DNA from: Megachile rotundata
Taxonomy: Eukaryota; Arthropoda; Insecta; Hymenoptera; Megachilidae
Direction of reading: 5' to 3'
NCBI RefSeq assembly: GCF_050947335.1
Contig: NC_134983.1
Span: 6,944,001 to 7,008,000, forward strand
Length of the DNA: 64,000 nt
Shown: piece by piece, positions 10,940 through 24,169 of the stretch
Numbering within the stretch: position 1 is the stretch's first letter
Layout: every line of letters begins with the position of its first letter
Notes under the pieces: generated by a model
The model's input: only the letters and a program-made list of their open reading frames with translations
What the model was told of the DNA's origin: nothing
The model's database searches: none
Made by a program: the position numbers and the translations under genes

Positions 10940-13900
10940 CTAACAAGGTTTACAACAACACACTACAAAGTTTTCATCGTCAATTACACGATATTGGTAA
11001 TTCTTATAAGTGACGATGTCCATCTCCCGTAGTTGATTTGTGTGTTCGTAAATTTTTCGGATTACTGGCGGGAGACTTGGGATATTTGCAGCTGCAGCAA
11101 TTTCATCGTAATATGCCCATTGTCTGTCCTTTAGCTTACTAATATGCCTGAGCTGTAAAAAGAACATAATTTTATATATTGGACAAAATTCTGAAAAACT
11201 TTACTGTTTGTACGCTTTGTACTCTTTACTCTTTACTGTTGTTTAGCTTTAGTTTTCAAGATTTCAAGAACAAAGTTTTGACACTGCTTATAAATTAAAA
11301 ATGAAATCTTCATTGGTAAATATCTTGAATATGATCTTTGTTAAACATCTTGATCTTTTACAAATAATATTGCGTCACATGAGAATCAAATATTTATACA
11401 AGTCTTCTACGCGTGCTCTAGTGATAATCAAGATGTAATTTATATATTATACGTACCGGAATACCCTGATCGAGGAGAGCCTTTTTCTCAGCTTCGTATT
11501 CTTGGCGCATCTTCTCGCAAGAAGGTAACCGAACGCGACCCTCAAGAATACCCAAGATATATTGAGCCTGCAGATGAAACATGGGGAAAGGAATGACAAG
11601 TCCTGGTAGACCCATTACAAATAAATTCGGGTAATCGGTGTGTATCAGGTGCTTGTACATTGGCTCGACGTGATTGTCAGTCGTTGTTATTCCAACTTTA
11701 GCTGACACAAAGGGATACGTGAATTTATAGCCTAGAAAGGTCATTGCAATTTTAGTATTAATTAACACTTGATTTCAAAGGTCAGGGTCCTACCGATGGA
11801 CTAACTCCATTCTTCAACTGTAGTAAGATCCAAAACTTTACTTTCTCTGTTGGATTAAATTTAATTAAAAACAAACTAGCATTAAATTATTTTTAAACGA
11901 CATTTTAATTTAAATATGTTCAAGATCTATTATAAAAAACTGAAGAAATGAAATAAAATTTTATCAACTTTAATGACTTTGGACCTCGTTGCATGTAATA
12001 ATAATGTTTTAGTTCATCAAAAAAAAGAATAAAATCGTGTATTAATATTTTTAATGATCCAAAAGTATGTGATAGAGATATTTATGTTGGTATACGACTC
12101 TCAGCAGAGAAAGTGAATTAGATGTTTCTTTGTTTACTTCAGGCCTGAAGGGAATTCGACAGGGCCCTGACAATGCTCATTTACTTATGTATAATTAATT
12201 TTGGGATACCTCAAGCACTTATATGTACGAAGGAGATCAAGTCATTTTACCGGTGCAATATATGAAGCTGTCTACTTCGGCCGTGGAACCATCACGGAAG
12301 ATGAAAATGTTTCCTTGGATCGATTCGATTCCGGGCCTTTCTTCCGTGTGTTTCAATATTCTTGAATCCACCGGATCCGGTAAATTGTGGCTTAAATATA
12401 TCTGCGACATTAAACAATTCTTAGTTAAAATACAACTCTTATAAAAGTGTTTATTATAATAAAATATTAATGGTCCTAATTATTTGTCACATAATATAAT
12501 TAAGTTTAATATTTTTCTTAAGTGTAACATTTCTTTTAGTTTTTTTCAGCTTCTTGTGTCAAAGAAATTTGACTTTGTGCTTAAAAGGTTACGCTGTTTA
12601 ATAATTATTTTTCTACAGGAAGTAATTTGTGCAAGTTCAATGTTTAGTTGAATAAAAAAATTAGTATTAATTAATTCTATTATACTATATTAATTGAAAT
12701 TAGGTGGAATTTATAGCAGAGAAGAATTACAATATTTTTATATCTATATTTTCTGTAAACAGCACAAATGGACTCATTAATTTATAAACATGATAAAAAC
12801 ATTTTGTGATAAATTAATTGCGAGTAATTTATTCGTAAAAGATAATAAGTATTTACTTTTCATACATAAGCTTCATTGAGCTTCAAGTTGATTACAGAAA
12901 CGTTTTAAAACGTTCTATTTGCAAAATTAAGGAAAATAAAAATGATAAAATAGAAGAAATAGGAATTTGTTTTGTGCAATATTTTGTGTACCTTTTCTGC
13001 ATATTGCGAGAGCTCAAGAGCGATATCGATACCAGACCAAGATGCACCGAGGATGCAGACTTTCTTTCTGGCGTACACTTCCGGTATCCTGTACTGATGA
13101 CTATGTATACATTCGCCAGGGAAACTTTCAATACCAGGAATGTGTGGAATATGACCTACAGTGTAATGACCATTACACAAGACCACAGCGTCGAACGTTT
13201 TAGTTGTTTCTACTTTGCTTTCCAAGTCCTGGTAAGTGACCATCCATATTACTTGGTCGTTTGGCAATTTTTCTGGCTCCACGTGTTTTACCAGTGTATT
13301 TAACTGAAAATTAATATTGACTTAAAATAAGTGAATAAATTAATATTCATAACGTACATTAAAAAGAATATTTTATCATTTTGCAATTTGTATATTATTT
13401 TTCTTTGAAATAAAAATGATTGAAAATTGATTATCTAATTTTACGAATAGTTTTATGTGCTAAAAGGATAAGTATATGTATACAAAACGATTTGCGCAAA
13501 TGAAATTCGTTTATAGTTATTGTCTGCATTTGGTTCGAGGTAGATTTAAACAAAAAAAATATTGAATGATATAAAAATACGTTATAGTATTCTTCTAGAG
13601 AATATAAATATAAAAATATAACTTGAAAGAATGCAAATGTACTGCTTCTATTTAAACATAATTGCATACTTTCTTAGATAAGAAAAGAATAAGGTACAAT
13701 ATGTGTAAAAATAATCACTGTTGAGATGATTGAAAATCGTGACAGATATTGTATATAAATTTTCGAAGAACTATAATAGATTTTGAAATACCCCAATTTG
13801 CAAATTTTCGAACTTCTAAATCTCTAAACATTCAAATTTCCAAATTTTCGAAGTTCTAAGTTTGTAAATTTCTAAACTTCTAAATCTCAAAATTTGAAAA

Positions 13901-16900
13901 AATCTCAAAATTCGTAAATCTCAAAATTTCGGAATGTCAAAATTCCTAAATTCCTAAATTCCTAAATTCCTAAATTCCTAAATTCCTAAATTCCTAAATT
14001 CCTAAATCCCTAAATCCCTAAATCCCTAAATTCCTAAATCCCTAAATCCCTAAATCCCTAAATCCCTAAATTCCTAAATCCCTAAATCCCTAAATCCCTA
14101 AATCCCTAAATCCCTAAATCCCTAAATCCCTAAATCCCTAAATCCCTAAATTCCTAAATCCCTAAATCCCTAAATCCCTAAACCCCTAAATCCCCAAACC
14201 CTTAAATCCCTAAGTCTCTAAATCCCTAAAATTCCTAAATTCATGAATTTCTAATAGCGCAAACCTCACAATTTTAAATTCTTATATTCCCAAATTTTGA
14301 ACTGCACAAATTCCCAGATTTTTAAACTTCCAACTGCTCAAATTTTCGAATTTCAAATTTTTGAAAAAACCAAAGTTTCAACTATACAAAGGGTAAAACT
14401 TGAAACCTTAAACCTTTAAATTTCCAAATCCCAAATTTCTAAATTTCAAATTTACTTATTGTGGCACAACTTTAAAAAATAAGTTCTAGCATCTTATTTT
14501 TTATGAAAATTGCACAGAAATTTTAATTTTATCTGTATACGTTTGAATTGAATTTTAGATTAAATTTTACCTTTATATGAGGGTACAGGTTAAAATGTTT
14601 TGCATAATCCCCGAGGTACTCTCGAATCACGCTGTGATGAACAAACGACGGCCCTTCATCATGCTTCATTGGAAAATCAGGTATTTGCATTATTTCTCGG
14701 GGGAGATTTGTTCTGCAATAAAGTTGAATGAATAATTAAACGTTAAATATCAAACGTTGCAACAATTGTATTTTCAACTTATTAGTCAACCTATTAAAGT
14801 TAATTGCCTTTACCTAAATCAACCATGGAACACCAAATGGAATACTGTACTTTTAATTTAAAATTAATAATAATTTGATCTATTATCGTTTGATATATCA
14901 ACTTGCATAATCGCAATGCTAATTACGTTGATAGAGTGATTACAAAATGCAAGAGTACCGCAGATAATATAAAATAACATTAACTGACTTATGATTTATG
15001 TTATCGAGCTTCATATGCGCAATAAGTAATATGTGCATAATTTAATGGATAATGATGCTTTCTTTAACCTTTAGCAATATTGCAACCGTAGCATACCCAG
15101 CAAATAACCATAATCGTGTACGAAATATCAGTGGAAAAATATCGTGTTATCGAAATAAAGATTTTTTAGGTTTTGAGTGAACAAGTGTACTTGGAAAATT
15201 CTAGTTTTCATTTTGCTTGTAATTGTGGATACTTAAATGATGTTTAAAGATTTTTAAATTAGGAATATGGGGTGGTTTCAATATTTTTGTGAAAATTTTA
15301 TTTTTGTATTTTATTTATGCTATGCTATTTGGGGTGTTTATGGCAACGGCAGCAGTTATGAATATTTTGGAAAAAATAAGGAAGAAGAAATTTTACTATC
15401 TTCTCATGATCAACGTAATGAAATTTTCTTATTTTTGTAATAAGTTTGAAGGAGTGCATAGTTTAATTGTCTTAGGAAAATTGTATTTTGTTTGCATGAT
15501 TCTTTGGAATATTCCGCGTAAAAAAGTATAAGTAAAAAAAGTGATATGATGTTATCAATTTTTGTATGAAATATTTCATTATTAAAATATCTCATGAATC
15601 TTTAATTTATTTTTAACGTTATAACATCATTTGTATTTTTCATTATACCTGAATACCCTTTTCAGCGAATTATTCCAAAAAATCGATTCGTGCAAAGAAC
15701 AATATCCATTCAGAAAATTGAAGGTTATATTTCTCGAAGAATGTTGCAAATATAAAAAATTGTATCTTATGTTGAATGCGAAAAGTTAGTAAAGCAGTAA
15801 ATAAAACATGTTCCATTTTTTTCACATGTTTACAAGAAAAACGTGAACACCGTGTATGAAGTACAATTCAATGGTCAAAGTATTTGCCCTTATCTTCTAT
15901 GACCTTCTGGTTACGTACATTAGATGCTTAAATCAACACTTAATCTATTAATTTACAACATAACGAATATACGTAGAATAAAGTGATACGTCCACAATAT
16001 AATAATATAATAGAATTTGAAAGGACTAAAATAATCTTTTATGCAAAAAACTTTGAAATTTGATTTCTACAAGCTGGATATAGTAGTTGAATATAACAAA
16101 TTGAAGATGGATGTACTAGTTTAATATAACAAATTGAAGTTGGATGTACTAATTTAATATGATAAATTCAAGTTAAATGTACAAGTTTAATATAACAAAT
16201 TGAAGTTGGATGTATTAATTTAATGTAATAAAATGAAGTTCAGTGTACAAGTTTTACATATCAAATTGAACTTGAATACACTAGTTTAATATAACAAATC
16301 GAATTTGAATACACAAGTTTAATATAACAAATTCAAGTTGGATGTACTAATTTAATATGATAAATTCAAGTTAAATGTACAAGTTTAATATAACAAATTG
16401 AAGTTGGATGTATTAATTTAATGTAATAAAATGAAGTTCAATGTATAAGTTTAACATATCAAATTGAACTTGAATACACTAGTTTAATATAACAAATCGA
16501 ATTTGAATATACAAGTTTAATATAACAAATTCAAGTTGGATGTACTAATTTAATATGATAAATTCAAGTTAAATGTACAAGTTTAATATAACAAATTGAA
16601 GTTGAATACACTAGTTTAATATAACAAATCGAATTTGAATATACAAGTTTAATATAACAAACTCAAGTTGGATGTACTAATTTAATATAATAGATTGAAG
16701 TTAAATGTACTAATATAACATAACAAATTGGAGTTAAATGTACTAATTTAACATAACAAATTGAATTTGAATATACAAGTTAAAAATAACAAATTAAAAT
16801 TGTATGTACTAATTTAATATAATAAGTTGAAGTTGAATATATTAGTTTAACAGAACAAATTGAAGTTGGATGTACTAACTTAACCCCTTAACTTAAACTT

Positions 16901-19900
16901 TGGAAGGCAATTGTGTCATTCACAGTTCACTAATTTTTGCTACAACTTGAAGACAAATAAAGAAAATTGAAAGTTAATCACGTTATGTATTCAATGATGA
17001 TTGATTGTAAAGAATATAATCAGAATTGAACGCAAAATTCAGTTACGAAATTATGAGTCAGATTTGTCATGCATGAACTACAAGGTGCGTCACGAGTGTG
17101 ACGCGATATTCTAGGGCAAAGTGTTAATATAATATATTGAGGTTAAATGTACTAATGTAACATAACAAATTGTAGTGAAATGTACTAATTTAACATAACA
17201 AATTGAAGTTAAATATACTAGTTTAATATAATAAATTGAAGTGCAACATTGAATATCATTTTGATCAACGAATTTAGTTGGAATCAGAAAATAAAATTCT
17301 ATTATAGTTTTCAGCTGTGTACGTATATGCATATCTCCTCCATCTGAAATTCCGATAAAAATATCTAATAATCCTTCCAGCATCATTTTCCTTCAATAAC
17401 TTTAAAGATCCCTCACACACCATATAAAATTGTATATTTCGCCATTTCCTATACACATTGACGATACTTTTAGGCGACCTTCCCCTTCTGAATCATTATG
17501 ATTCCTTTTTGCAACATTGCATTAAGGTCAACCTCTAAGGCAGAATCGCTGCCTTCGATGACTACGCTTACATTTACAAAAAACAGTGAAAAATGGCAAT
17601 TTATCATATCATACAATATCGACATCACTGTTTCATTATGACCACATTAAAAACAAAGTTCCAGAAAGTTTTCTACGTTTCATAACACCGATTGTTATCT
17701 TGCAAATATTATTGTAATGCTTATCAAACATTTGCCAATGAAAATGACGCTATTCTTGCGCAAAACAAACGAATTTCGGTTCAGCTTCCTATTTGTCATG
17801 CGATCGAGCAATTTATTGACCAAGCATCGAACTCTTTTAGCGTTTCCGGAATCTGTTAATAAAAACGATCACATTTCGTTACTATGTCAAGGAGCGTATC
17901 ACGTGTCAGCAGTTTATCGCAACCGACTAGACTGAGTAGAATTCAACCATCGTCATCACTATACATACTTACAAATGACACGTAAACAAAGATTACTGAA
18001 CGTCCTACATTTTATGGAGACGAATTATCCCAATTGCGAAAGGTATTTACTGAGCTCTGACGTTTTTTTAATGGAGGAAGAACTTTAGGAGAGTGATAAA
18101 TAACGAAAAACTGAAGTGCACTTGGGAAGAAACGATATTGGAGATTAGGTAAAATCGGTATAGTAATGAGAGGGTGTGAGCAACGGGATTTGGGGAAATT
18201 GGGAATTTGGAGTATTATGAATTCTGGTGTTTAGGTACTCGGGTCATACTTGTTTAGATATGTGGGAGTTTTGAATTTTAGAAATTTAGTTATTTAGCGA
18301 TGTAGGACTTTAGACATTTATAAATCTAGGAATTTAAGTATTTAGGAATCTAGGAACCTAGGAACCTAAGAATCTAAAAATTAAGGCATCTAGAAATCTA
18401 GGAATCTACAAATCTAATAATCTTATAATCTAATAATGTAGGAATCTAGGGATCTAGGAATCTAGGGATCTAGGGATCTAGTTATCTAGGGATCTAGGAA
18501 TCTAGGAATCTAGGAATCTAGGAATCTAGGAATCTAGGAATCTAGGAATTTAGGAATCTAGGAATCTAAAAATTTAAGAATCTAGGAATCTAAAAATTTA
18601 AGAATTTAGAAATCTAGGAATCTATAAATCTAATGATCTAATAATTTAAGAATCTAGAAATCTAGGAATCTATAAATCTAATGATCTAATAATTTAAGGA
18701 TCTAGGGATCTAGGGATCTAGAGTTCTAGGAATCTAGGAATCTAGGAATCTAGCGATTTAGGAATCTAGGAATCTAAAAATTTAAGAATCTACAAATCTA
18801 GGAATTTACAAATCTAATGATCTAATAATTTAAGAATCTAGGGATCTAGGGATCTATGGATCTATGGATCTATGGATCTAGGGATCCAGGAATCCAAGAA
18901 TCTAGTAATCTAGGAACCTAAGAATATAAAAATTTGGGAATATATAAATCTAGAAATTTGGAAATTTTGAAGTTTAGAAATTTTTAAATTTGTAATTTTG
19001 GAAATATAAAAATCTGAAAGTTAGGGAAATTTGGGTATTTGAGGATTTTAAAACTTGACTACCTGAAAATTGGAAATTTGAAAATTTAGAAATTCTGAAA
19101 TTTGGAGATTTTGAAATTTAGGAATTTAGAAATTTAGAAATTTAAAAATTTGGAAATTTGAAAATTTACGAATTTATAAATTTAGAAACTTAGTAATTTA
19201 TGATCGACCGCTACTACTACACACAATTTGCAAACAAACACGTTACACTTCAGCTAAGCATCAGTGTACAAAACTTTTCTATTAACAAATATACTATTTG
19301 TTGCAGGAGGCAACAAAATACGTAAGCCCGTCACTGTACACACAGAGAAAATTACAATGATATTCTCTATATATCTTTAATTTTTAAGTTCTTCGAATGA
19401 CTTCATATGTTCATTGTTATTACGTCCAGTTATCGAACCACGATTCTTTCATTCACCCGATGACGTTCACAAAGTAAAAGTGTATCACGAGTATTGTTGC
19501 TCTTCGAGGAAGATAAGTGCACTCCTTTTTCTTTAGTTAGTACATCGAAAATTTGTTGCTTGAGTAGTTATCAGACGTTATCGAGTACATAATTCATTAA
19601 CGTCGACTGTACGTCTGTTTATTGCTGTAATATCAAGGATAACTGTGTCATTTGTACGTAAAGAATCATTGTAATAGTTCTATACAAAAGTACTATCAGA
19701 AACTAAATATTTAATGTGTGCAGTGGTTTTTTATCTGAACAAATGTTACTACATGTGTATTTTGACAAAAGCTTAATAATTTCTGTAATTAAGAATTAGA
19801 AATTTGCTGGGAACTTCATTTTGATGTTAATCGTTGTGTTAATTGTTTCAAGTACTATCACAAAATCAATCTTCAAAATAATTATTAAAACGTTTATAAT

Positions 19901-21059
19901 TAATGTGTGTAAGGTATCGTATTATACTTTATAGTATAATAGTATTGTAATAATAGTATAATTAGTATAATAGTATTTAGTGTCATGCTATCGTATGCTG
20001 CTTAAAGAAGATATACTACATGAAGGTACCACATTTCTGATACCCCAACAAAATTCCACAATTTTTTATCATTTTTCTATGGTAAAATTTGAATTGACAA
20101 ATTTAAACTTCATAAGTCATCTTAGGTTACGCGAGCAAAATTTATATCATCTACTAACATAATTTTTAGCCAATTCAATATATTTTTTATTACAGTTAGT
20201 CGCAAAGTTTGGTCATAGTTTTTCCCAGAGAAAAAGAGCTGACAATCCATGTCCACGATACATCTGGGTACATTTTTCCCTATTTACAATTGAGTTAACA
20301 TAAAATCCACCAGAGTAATGTTTACTTACTTTAAAGTTAAATATAAAATTGTAATAAGAACAACTGAACAATAAGACCTAGATAAATATACACGTTATCT
20401 TCATAAAAATCAATAGATATTTCAAGAAAATTTTGAAAATGTTCATAACCCTTTGCACTCGATAATTTCCTCTAAGAGGACATTTTAACACTAGAAAGAC
20501 TGAAACTTTGATTCATTTTGACTGCTTTGGGGCAATATAGGTATAACACATATATATATACCGGAAATGAAGGAGGGTGGAGGTAACTACAATTATTAAT
20601 AAACGCATTTATATGTTGTACAAAAAGTCACAAAATTCTAAGAAGCTGTGTTATTCTATACACAATTGTTTTTCTCATTGAAATTGAAAAGCAGTCAAAA
20701 TGACTGCCTTAGGCAATCTAGTGTTAAATAGCAAAATAAATCTGCGAATGCAAAGGGTATAAATAAGAAGTCTGCAAAGCGGTCATTTAACCACTTTGGT
20801 AGTTTTAATTAAAGATACAATTGAAGAAGGATAAATAACTTGTTGCTAACCTCAGATTCTTATACATGCTGCTATGAACAGGTAATCCATGTTTGTCGAC
20901 ATCGGTTTCGTCCGTATAGACCCATGTTCCGCCAATCTGATCGGTTTGTTCAAATAATGTGACACTGTACGTGTCTAACCTGGTGGCTGCATGGCGAGCA
21001 ACCACTAATCCGGCCACACCACCACCGATTATGGCAATTCTGGTTTTACTGCTTGGCAT
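10940..21059 (-). CDS. Flavin-containing monooxygenase (insect FMO), complete
   Basis: Six exons on the minus strand: 21059-20851, 14712-14571, 13303-12992, 12401-12251, 11731-11457 and 11152-10940, all phase-compatible, for 433 residues plus TAG, the usual size of insect FMOs. The FAD-binding motif GGGVAG is at residues 12-17. The FMO signature FPGECIHSHQY (FxGxxxHxxxY) is at 178-188, the NADPH motif GASWSG at 203-208, and the C-terminal CTGY at 270-273. Family members use NADPH and O2 to oxygenate N- or S-containing substrates; some insect forms detoxify plant alkaloids. I chose ATG 21059 because an acceptor-like TTTTCCATAG ends just before 21085, so the 31 in-frame codons upstream are probably intron/UTR. 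The cDNA would join across a 6.1-kb intron (14713-20850) and a 1.3-kb intron, both filled with satellite DNA. Substrate is unknown. Confidence 0.9.
13790..14460. repeat. Octamer array, (CCCTAAAT)n core
   Basis: It lies in the FMO intron 13304-14570. The core at about 13943-14236 is a regular 8-bp repeat of TTCCTAAA and CCCTAAAT, decaying on both sides into AAATTTC-type sequence. The minus strand reads ATTTAGGG repeated, with GGG runs every 8 bases. This looks like the plant telomere heptamer plus one A, but it is interstitial, inside a gene. Confidence 0.9.
16070..16880. repeat. 33-bp satellite with 198-bp higher-order unit
   Basis: It lies in the large FMO intron. Monomers of about 33 bp, such as CAAGTTTAATATAACAAATT followed by GAAGTTGGATGTA, are arranged in a higher-order unit. 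The landmark TGGATGTACTAATTTAATATG occurs at 16141, 16339 and 16537, exactly 198 bp apart, which equals six monomers. The array resumes at about 17128-17245 after an interruption. Confidence 0.85.
16880..17127. mobile_element. TTAA-bounded insertion interrupting the 33-bp satellite (tentative)
   Basis: The satellite stops at TTAA (16880-16883; another TTAA at 16888) and resumes right after TTAA at 17124-17127. The interior is unrelated, GC-richer sequence. The ends share only a short TTAA..ACTTTG similarity in inverted orientation, so a MITE is suggested but not proven. Confidence 0.4.
17128..17245. repeat. Resumed 33-bp satellite monomers
   Basis: Three to four more monomers (TTAAATGTACTAATGTAACATAAC-like steps, broken into shorter recognisable parts) continue the array at 16070-16880. 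Frames translated from this block are repeat artefacts. Confidence 0.7.
18180..19200. repeat. Octamer array, (TAGGAATC)n core
   Basis: It lies in the same large FMO intron. The core at about 18430-18900 is TAGGAATC repeated in 8-bp steps with TAGGGATC, TAAGAATC and TATGGATC variants. It decays to a GAAATTTA-type period by 18950-19200. The 8-bp period matches the arrays at 340, 13790, 26330 and 60470. Confidence 0.9.
20445..20761. mobile_element. Outer inverted-repeat element hosting a nested MITE
   Basis: AACCCTTTGCACTCG at 20447-20461 is matched in inverted orientation by CGAATGCAAAGGGTA at 20745-20759. Between them sits the complete TTAA-flanked MITE 20485-20727, leaving about 75 bp of outer-element sequence. 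This is best read as an old element that later received the inner insertion. Confidence 0.5.
20485..20727. mobile_element. Short TTAA-flanked MITE, piggyBac-like ends (copy 2)
   Basis: TTAA at 20485-20488 precedes CACTAGAAAGACTGAAAC, and the right end reads CTAGTG before TTAA at 20724-20727. Internal motifs CATTTTGACTG and CAGTCAAAATG are shared with copy 1 at 1603-1827. No coding capacity. The left end is close to the piggyBac-type CCCTAGAAAG terminus. Confidence 0.7.
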
Positions 21060-23476
21060 ATTGTCGACAGGAAACCCCTTCAAATCTATGGAAAATAAAG
21101 TTAATGAAGCGATAGGACGTTTTTGCGATAGAACCTCGACTTGCTTTGGCAATTTTAAAAGAATGCTGAAATTGCTGGCTTGCGTAAGTTTCCAGGTGAA
21201 CCGGGTAATGTCGAGTTGATCGAATTCTTAATGCACTGGGTGATTCGGAACGAGTAATAAACCTTGATACATTATTATTGTCGTTACTAATTTTTGTTAG
21301 AGAGCTATATGTGAACGTAAAGGTACATTACCTATTAGTTGCAGAAATAATAAATTTTTGCATAATAGATGAATGAAAGATATCGACTCTTCCGAAAATT
21401 AAAGTTAAAATTAAATTATATTAAACTAATAGGAAAAGTATGACCGAAATGGGATCAAATAAACTTTCGTATATATATTTATATTTTTATTTTATTAATT
21501 CTTTCATTGCAATATTTATATGATTGCTACATTTGTTAGCTGTGCTGATTGCTGAGTTAATATTACCGGATAAATTTACTTGTTTGGAAACTACAGTAAA
21601 ATTTATTTTTACCACCTCAATGATTGATGTATTCAGGATTTTTTTAATTATGAAAAAAGACTTTTGAAATTTAATGTAGGAAACTAGTAATAGACGAATT
21701 TGTGATATTTTAACCATTTAAATAATAAGGGTAATTCGTAACGTTGTGTGAAAAATATAATTACGTTTCGATAATTTCATTGATAATGAAATGAACAATT
21801 TGTTTTACATTATAAAAAAATTTCGTAATATATTATTTTGTGTAGCATTTCTACAACACATTGCAAGAAGGGATTGATCATTCCATTTCTTCCGTATAAT
21901 AAATAAAAAAATCGGAAGTGCAATCATTGGTAATTATTTAAAACATTATGACTTAATATAATTTGCAAAAAATTATATGTACACATCGAGTATACATCGA
22001 TAAAATTTTATCAATTATATTCAATAATATTACCCCGTTTATTATATTTAAAATTAATATTTATTTCTTATGATATTAAATCGATTATGTTATACTTGGT
22101 TTTAGAAACTGATTCGTTCTCTTTTTCTACCCTGAAGTAACATAGATGGTATAATTTCTTTGCTTGACATGCATGGTTTCTTTTTAATTTGAAGCCAAGT
22201 AACATTTCACGTGATAGCTTAGGCTGTATTTCTAATCGTGATCACAGTAGGGTTATTTGCAATTTTAATTACATTCGAAATTGTTTTTCTTTTTTATATG
22301 GCAAACACGTCAGTTAAACTGTACAATTGTAGATAGTTGAATAATAATTTTTAACAAAATTCTGTATGATATTGAATTTCTTCGATTCATCCAGCAGAAA
22401 TTTGCAGAGTTTATCTAGAATGATTAGCTAAAAAATAGTCAGACGAATTAGAGGAAAATAGTCTGTTAGGTGAGCTTAGAAATGTTTAAAAGAAACGTTT
22501 ATTAATTGATTTGTAATATAACATCCTCATCGTAAGAAAATGTACCGGCAATAATTAATATCAAAGTTTTCAAATTAATATAAATATAAAGTATTAATAT
22601 TACTGAGCACACTGGGTGTAGAGTGTATAAGAGAATATTTATTAAAAAATAATTGTTACATATGTGGTATGATATTTAGTGTATTATTATTTGTCTCAAG
22701 TGGAAATTTAATAAGTGTATTTTAATTTAATGGATTTTCATGTTAAGATGAAGCTCATTAATTTCTTATTTGTAAATCTAACGATACAATTGTTAATTAA
22801 TTGATGACAGAACTCTGTACTATTAGAAATGTCATTTCTTTTATTATTATTTTATATGAACTGCATCAAGTTACCTACTCTTATTGTTTCTATTGAAAGT
22901 GAAGAGAATCATTCTACCGAATAAGTTAAGTTCTACATTTACAAATAAAATCAATGTTGCAAATAACTGTTTTTGTTCACAAAAATAATTTCCAAAGAAT
23001 TATTTCCACGCAAGACATTAAATATATTACATAAATGTACATTATTATTATCTTTCACTAGATATTAAAAAAATGACAGTAATTGAACAGATGAGGAACG
23101 ACTGCATCGATTTTAATAACCTTCATATATGTCTGTCGAAATTTTTATTGTATAATTATTATACATATATATAGTATACAGAAAACACCCAGCTTGATTT
23201 TATATGTACTCTATTTTTTTCTGAAAAAATCTCGAATAAAAAGATTTATATATTGCAAAATTCAGGAAGAGTTATGTCCATCTTAATTCGATAAGGTTAA
23301 CCTCGACATTAACCTTGCTGCGAATCACTGTATTATAAACTTCAAAAGTTAAAGACTCATTGAAGAGTACTTATGTTCTATATAGAATATTTGTATAAAT
23401 TGCAAATAGAAAATGTTTGTGTTTAAAATAACAGAATGAAATTTGATTAGAGACGTATTAAACTTTTCTTACGCCT

Positions 23477-24124
23477 TTAACTCTTTGGGGCACGGTGGGA
23501 TTAAAAGTGTCCCGCCTTTTTGATGTATTTCACGGCATGGTGGGACATTTTTAGTCCCACCATTTTTAGTCCCTACTGCAAGAAATCTTGCAGTAGCTGC
23601 ATGTGCATAGGTTTATATTTCGCCTTATTTACGTAAAGCAGTTGGTAATGTTTTCAAATAATGTTACAAATGTATTCATTGTGTTAGCAACATTCAACAT
23701 GCAATTACCGACTGAGCAATTGTTATAAACGGAAGGTTAATTGCACTCAAATTTTTTTCTTAGTTCCATCTTAGAAATCACAGAGGTAAGTTAATTTCTA
23801 TAAAAATTAGTTCTTCATAAGCGAGTAACGATTTTTGTAATATAAATCAATGGTTAAATTTGTTTGCAAATGATGAAAGTATAGTGGGATTTCATTTGTC
23901 CAACCATACAACTTGTGGAGTAATACAGAAAACAATTTTTCTTTATTGTTTATGTTGTATATTCTTAAAAATTTAATTAATTGTTACTATTTTGTTATAT
24001 TTTTACATAATGTTCTACCTTTATTAATAAAAATATACCAGTTTTGTTTCATTTAAAACCCAATAAAATTCCTGTGCAATATGGGTCTATTTTTGATCTG
24101 AAATCCTGTGCCTCAAAGAGTTAA
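23477..24124. mobile_element. TTAA-flanked non-autonomous element, 648 bp
   Basis: TTAA at 23477-23480 is followed by CTCTTTGGGGCACG. The right end reads GTGCCTCAAAGAG followed by TTAA at 24121-24124. These are inverted termini within a TTAA duplication. The interior repeats GGTGGGA..GTCCCACC motifs as small hairpins, and there is no transposase frame. Confidence 0.7.
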
Positions 24125-24169
24125 ATTACAAAATGTAGTAGTGAAAATGTTTTTGCACGTGTCTTTGGC

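Noticed and set aside
13943..14236. True telomere or chromosome end
   Set aside because: The array is flanked on both sides by exons of one FMO gene, so it is interstitial, and insect telomeres are usually TTAGG.
17111..17386. Minus-strand frame with repeated CYVKLVHLTSI-like peptide
   Set aside because: It is the translated 33-bp satellite (33 is a multiple of 3), not a gene.
21060..21152. Upstream ATG that would add 31 residues to the FMO
   Set aside because: The extension does not resemble FMO N-termini, an acceptor-like TTTTCCATAG lies within it, and 433 residues from 21059 is already the usual length.
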